NCBI GenBank assembly: GCA_964437335.1
Contig: CAYTGL010000038.1
Location: forward strand, 1-23,662
Reading direction: 5' to 3'
Length of the DNA stretch: 23,662 nucleotides
DNA from: JAITWN01 sp964437335
Lineage (GTDB): Bacteria > Pseudomonadota > Gammaproteobacteria > SZUA-140
Notes under the pieces: generated by a model
The model's input: the letters and a program-made list of their open reading frames with translations, nothing else
Told to the model about the DNA's origin: nothing
Databases searched by the model: none
Shown here: positions 21,005 to 23,662 of the stretch, piece by piece
How positions within the stretch are numbered: position 1 is the first letter of the stretch
Layout: each line of letters begins with the position of its first letter
Program-made: the position numbers and the translations under genes

Positions 21005-22318
21005 TCACTCTGCGTGATCGATTTCGATGTGGTCGTGCTCCTTGCGTGCGTCATGCCGGATTTCGTCCTTCGGCGCTTCTTCGATCAATTCTCCCTCCGA
21101 CTTGCGAATGCCGATGTGATAGATCGCATAGCCGGGCATCACGGCCTGGTTCAGCGCCATGCCGAGGACGCGGCCGGAATATGGCGAATGGATCGTGCGG
21201 CGCGCGCTCGTGATCGGGTCGGTGATCGTGCCGAGTACCGCCCCTTCCCTGACCGTCTGCCCAAGCTTGATCTGGCTCGTCAGGATGCCGTGCCCTTCCG
21301 CGCGCACCCAGCTCGACGAATAGTAGGTTGGCTGTGGTTCGCTCCACAGACTGAAATGTGAGGTCATGCCGAGGTGATTCATCAGGCTGCGCAGGGCGCG
21401 AACGCCATGCGCGACCTGATCAGGCTCGAAACGATGCGGCTCGCCGGTCTCGATGACCACGGCCGGGATGCCGGCATCGGTCGCGGCCCGCCGCAACGTG
21501 CCGGTCGCCCCCTCGCCGTGCAGCACGACGGTCGCGCCGAAGCCTTTGGTCAGATGCACCACGCCCTCCCTGTTCAGATCCGCCCGGAGCTGCGGCAGGT
21601 TGGTGCGCTGGAAGGAACCGGTGTGCAGATCGACGAGATAATCGCAATGCACGACGATAGAGTTGAAGAATGAATAGGCAACGCGCGCAGCGAAGCTGCC
21701 ATTCCGGTTGCCGGGGAAAAAGCGGTTCAGGTCGCGGCGATCCGGCAGATCACGCTCCCCCTGGCGGAACCCGTGAAGATTGACGATCGGAACACCGATG
21801 AGGGTACCGCTCAGGCTGCTCGCGTCGAGATCATAGAGAAGCTCGCGGACAATCTCGATACCATTCAGCTCATCGCCGTGTATCGCCGCTGTCAGGCACA
21901 GCACGGGGCCGGGATGCTTGCCGTGGGCGACCAGTACCGGCGTCGACTCGGGCAGTCCATCCGAAATCACATCGGCATACCAGGACAAACGGCGTACCGA
22001 TCCAGTCGCGATCTCTTCCCCTAGGATCCGAAACGACTGCGGTTCGGCAGTCCGCTCCGGGAGTTCGGCCGTCTCGATCGCCTCGACGCCCTGCTCCGGT
22101 ATCTCGACGACCGGCTCCGGCGCCTCGATCAGGAACGGTGCGAGCGAGTCAGGCAATGCCGGCGCGTGAACTTCCGCGCCCGCGGCTTCCTCCGGATTCT
22201 CGTCCGTTTCGAGATCGATCTCGTCCGCATGGGTCCGGGCGATCAGCGCGAACATCAGCACTGCGATCAGCGCGAAGAGCGCCACCGGGCGCGGGCACAA
22301 CCTGAAATTATCATTCAT
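21005..22318 (-). CDS. exported succinylglutamate desuccinylase/aspartoacylase-family metalloenzyme
   Basis: 437 residues of the AstE/AspA zinc carboxypeptidase-like family. The start at ATG 22318 gives a good Sec signal (RLCPRPVALFALIAVLMFALIARTHA, cleavage about 31). An acidic, Pro/Glu-rich linker (32-95) follows. The catalytic domain has zinc ligands H147/E150 in AAIHGDELNG and H232 in VDLHTG, DLNRFFPGNRNGS (196-208), and a catalytic glutamate E290 in VVIETGEPHR. A C-terminal lipoyl-like hammerhead comes next (IHSPYSGRVLGMALNQAVMPGYAIYHIG). The protein ends in a histidine/acid-rich tail (KDEIRHDARKEHDHIEIDHA). Most characterised relatives are cytoplasmic, so export is notable. It lies 104 bp after cbbR on the same strand. 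Substrate unknown. Confidence 0.88.
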   Translation of the reverse strand: MNDNFRLCPRPVALFALIAVLMFALIARTHADEIDLETDENPEEAAGAEVHAPALPDSLAPFLIEAPEPVVEIPEQGVEAIETAELPERTAEPQSFRILGEEIATGSVRRLSWYADVISDGLPESTPVLVAHGKHPGPVLCLTAAIHGDELNGIEIVRELLYDLDASSLSGTLIGVPIVNLHGFRQGERDLPDRRDLNRFFPGNRNGSFAARVAYSFFNSIVVHCDYLVDLHTGSFQRTNLPQLRADLNREGVVHLTKGFGATVVLHGEGATGTLRRAATDAGIPAVVIETGEPHRFEPDQVAHGVRALRSLMNHLGMTSHFSLWSEPQPTYYSSSWVRAEGHGILTSQIKLGQTVREGAVLGTITDPITSARRTIHSPYSGRVLGMALNQAVMPGYAIYHIGIRKSEGELIEEAPKDEIRHDARKEHDHIEIDHAE

Positions 22319-22422
22319 CGAACAAGCAGACATTGCTGAACCGTGCGAGTCCCGGTGGCATCCATTTTTCCGTGTACATTGCATCCTGCCGATAACGTCC
22401 ACAACTACCCCGCGGGTTCCAT

Positions 22423-23373
22423 CTAATGCGGACCCGAATGCATCCCCGCGTCTTCCCCGATTGACGCAGGCTGGTTATTGAGCTCCGCCGCCGCACTGTA
22501 CAGATACTCGAGAAACGTCTTCGCCACCACCGAAGGCTGCTTTCCCGCAGGGTACACGGCATACCAGTGGCGCAGGATCGGAAAGTGCTCGACATCGAGG
22601 ATCGTAAGCTGCCCCGTTGACGCATCGAGTGCCAGCGTATGTCGCGACAGCACCGATACGCCGAGCCCGCCCACGATGGCCTGCTTGATTGCCTCGTTAC
22701 TGCCGAGTTCCATGCGCACCTTCGGAGTCAAGCCATGCTCGGTAAACAGCCTTTCCAGCGCCTTGCGGGTGCCGGAGCCGGCCTCGCGCATCAGGAACGG
22801 CTCCTCGGCAAGCCGTGCCAGCGGGATGCGCTTCTGGCCGGCGAGCGGGTGATTGAGCGGCGCGACAACGACAATCGGGTTTTCCATGAACGGCTCATAA
22901 TGCACGTCGAGTTCCACCGGCGGTTGCCCGAGGATATAGAGATCGTCCTCGTTGTCGGCGAGCCGCGCGAGGATGCGTTCGCGGTTCGTTACCTTCAGCG
23001 AGACCTCGATGCCGGGATAGCGCTGGCAGAACGGCCCGAGCAGCCGCGGCGTGAAATACTTCGCTGTCGTCACGACCGCGATCTGAAGATGGCCCTGCTT
23101 CAGACCCCTCAGATCCGCTACACTCATTCCGAAGCGGTCCAACCGCCCGAGCATGTCGCGGCAGGTCGTTTGCAGCTCCTTGCCGGCGGTGGTCAGGAAG
23201 ATTTTCTTGCCGATCTGCTCGAACAGCGGCACTCCGACGCACTCCGTCAGCTTGCGGATCTGCATCGATACGGTCGGTTGTGTCAAATGTAACTCCTCTG
23301 CGGCCCGGGTGAAGCTTTTATGCCGGGCAATGGCCTCAAAAACCTCCAATTGACGCAGGGTGATACGCCGCAT
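22423..23373 (-). CDS. cbbR: LysR-type regulator of CO2 fixation, CbbR
   Basis: 316-residue LysR-type transcription factor. The N-terminal winged HTH is RQLEVFEAIARHKSFTRAAE, then LHLTQPTVSMQIRKLTECVG and PLFEQIGKKIFLTTAGKEL, a close match to CbbR proteins of autotrophic proteobacteria. The effector domain contains TTAKYFTPRLLGPFCQRYPG and FLMREAGSGTRKALERLF, characteristic of the CbbR group. The frame extends to a TTG at 23388, but ATG 23373 (MRRITLRQ) fits the family; no Shine-Dalgarno is evident. Divergent from the RuBisCO large-subunit gene across a 185-bp AT-rich region, the standard place for a CbbR operator. CbbR normally activates cbb genes and represses itself in response to metabolites such as RuBP or NADPH. 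Confidence 0.95.
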   Translation of the reverse strand: MRRITLRQLEVFEAIARHKSFTRAAEELHLTQPTVSMQIRKLTECVGVPLFEQIGKKIFLTTAGKELQTTCRDMLGRLDRFGMSVADLRGLKQGHLQIAVVTTAKYFTPRLLGPFCQRYPGIEVSLKVTNRERILARLADNEDDLYILGQPPVELDVHYEPFMENPIVVVAPLNHPLAGQKRIPLARLAEEPFLMREAGSGTRKALERLFTEHGLTPKVRMELGSNEAIKQAIVGGLGVSVLSRHTLALDASTGQLTILDVEHFPILRHWYAVYPAGKQPSVVAKTFLEYLYSAAAELNNQPASIGEDAGMHSGPH

Positions 23374-23397
23374 AGCACGATAATTCAATGAGTTGAA

Positions 23398-23447
23398 ATC
23401 ATAGACGGGAGTCTATCATAAAAATCAAAAAAATTGACTTTCATTGA
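23398..23447. promoter_or_regulatory. putative CbbR operator region between cbbR and cbbL
   Basis: ATAGAC (23401-23406) and GTCTAT (23411-23416) form a perfect dyad around GGGA. Downstream, TGA-N7-TGA (23435-23447) fits the TNA-N7-TNA half-site pattern reported for CbbR. The segment is strikingly AT-rich for this genome. A TTGACT (23434-23439) could be a -35 for cbbL, but the -10 is not convincing. A minus-strand TATGAT (23403-23398) overlapping the dyad may be the cbbR -10, which would allow autorepression. Confidence 0.5.
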
Positions 23448-23558
23448 TGATCCAAACACTGCACTCTGACGTCACTGCGGGCGAGAGGGTGATGGCGGTT
23501 TCCCCGCGCAGGTTATTATCACCAGACCAAGACCATCCAACACTACCGGAGGCGTGCC

Positions 23559-23662
23559 ATGGGTAAGAGCGAAACAATGAAAGAGGGCAAGGAACGCTAT
23601 AAATCAGGCGTTATTCCTTACAAGAAGATGGGCTATTGGGAGCCTGACTACAAGCCCAAGGA
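23559..23662 (+). CDS. cbbL: RuBisCO large subunit, red-type form I (IC-like), N-terminal fragment
   Basis: The first 34 codons of ribulose-1,5-bisphosphate carboxylase/oxygenase; the rest lies beyond the right edge. The start ATG follows GGAGG with a 7-base spacing. The peptide contains RYKSGVIPYKKMGYWEPDYK, which aligns with the red-type form IC N-terminus (Y-x-x-GV-x-x-YK-x-MGYW-x-x-DY-x-PKD) and not with form IA/IB (no MG insertion) or form II. Form IC operons normally continue with cbbS and often cbbX. Divergence from cbbR supports the identity. A TATTAT at 23514-23519 could be its -10, without a good -35, as expected for an activator-dependent promoter. Confidence 0.9.
   Translation, partial: MGKSETMKEGKERYKSGVIPYKKMGYWEPDYKPK

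Noticed and set aside
20911..21054. N-terminal extension of the Ada-like frame
   Set aside because: It crosses the inverted repeat at 20970-20993 and the end of the neighbouring gene, and is not similar to an Ada zinc domain.

Overview
The window reads as a GC-rich chromosomal segment of a gammaproteobacterium, probably a CO2-fixing chemolithoautotroph. Housekeeping proteins (FtsH, RlmE, YhbY, GreA, CarA, CarB) resemble Enterobacteria/Pseudomonas versions, and the yhbY/rlmE-ftsH and carA-carB-greA orders are familiar in gammaproteobacteria. The right edge carries a LysR regulator of CbbR type, divergent from the first codons of a red-type (form IC-like) RuBisCO large subunit. No tRNA, rRNA, CRISPR array, intact insertion sequence or prophage gene was seen.

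Layout. (1) 1-6.8 kb: ftsH (cut by the left edge) behind rlmE on the minus strand; yhbY on plus; then carA-carB-greA on minus, preceded by a leader holding a good sigma70-like promoter, a 25-codon leader ORF and a terminator-like hairpin inside that ORF, which together look like a pyrimidine-type attenuator. (2) 6.8-9.8 kb, minus: a DUF1249 protein, then a small one-helix protein, an NfeD-type membrane serine protease and its slipin/stomatin partner. (3) 9.97-13.4 kb, plus: a 750-residue fusion of an FGGY (glycerol-kinase-like) kinase with a glycerophosphodiester phosphodiesterase, overlapping a short GlpD-like FAD dehydrogenase. This is a compact glycerol/glycerophosphodiester module. (4) 13.4-16 kb, minus: inorganic pyrophosphatase and two coupled exported DUF1566 proteins. 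(5) 16.2-19.2 kb, plus: an alpha/beta-hydrolase lipoprotein (monoacylglycerol-lipase type), an ATGA-coupled PQQ-dependent sugar-dehydrogenase-like lipoprotein, and an NAD-epimerase-like Rossmann protein. (6) 19.3-23.4 kb, minus: a papain-fold-like protein, an AraC-methyltransferase (Ada-like), an exported aspartoacylase/AstE-family metalloenzyme, and cbbR. (7) cbbL start on plus.

Three features stand out. A short GGGTCAGA word recurs at gene boundaries and supplies stop codons to two unrelated genes (greA and the Ada-like gene) and the start codon of a third. The kinase-GDPD fusion has substitutions at positions that bind glycerol in GlpK. The carAB leader has an attenuator architecture. All functional statements come from reading motifs and recalling families; no database search was run.
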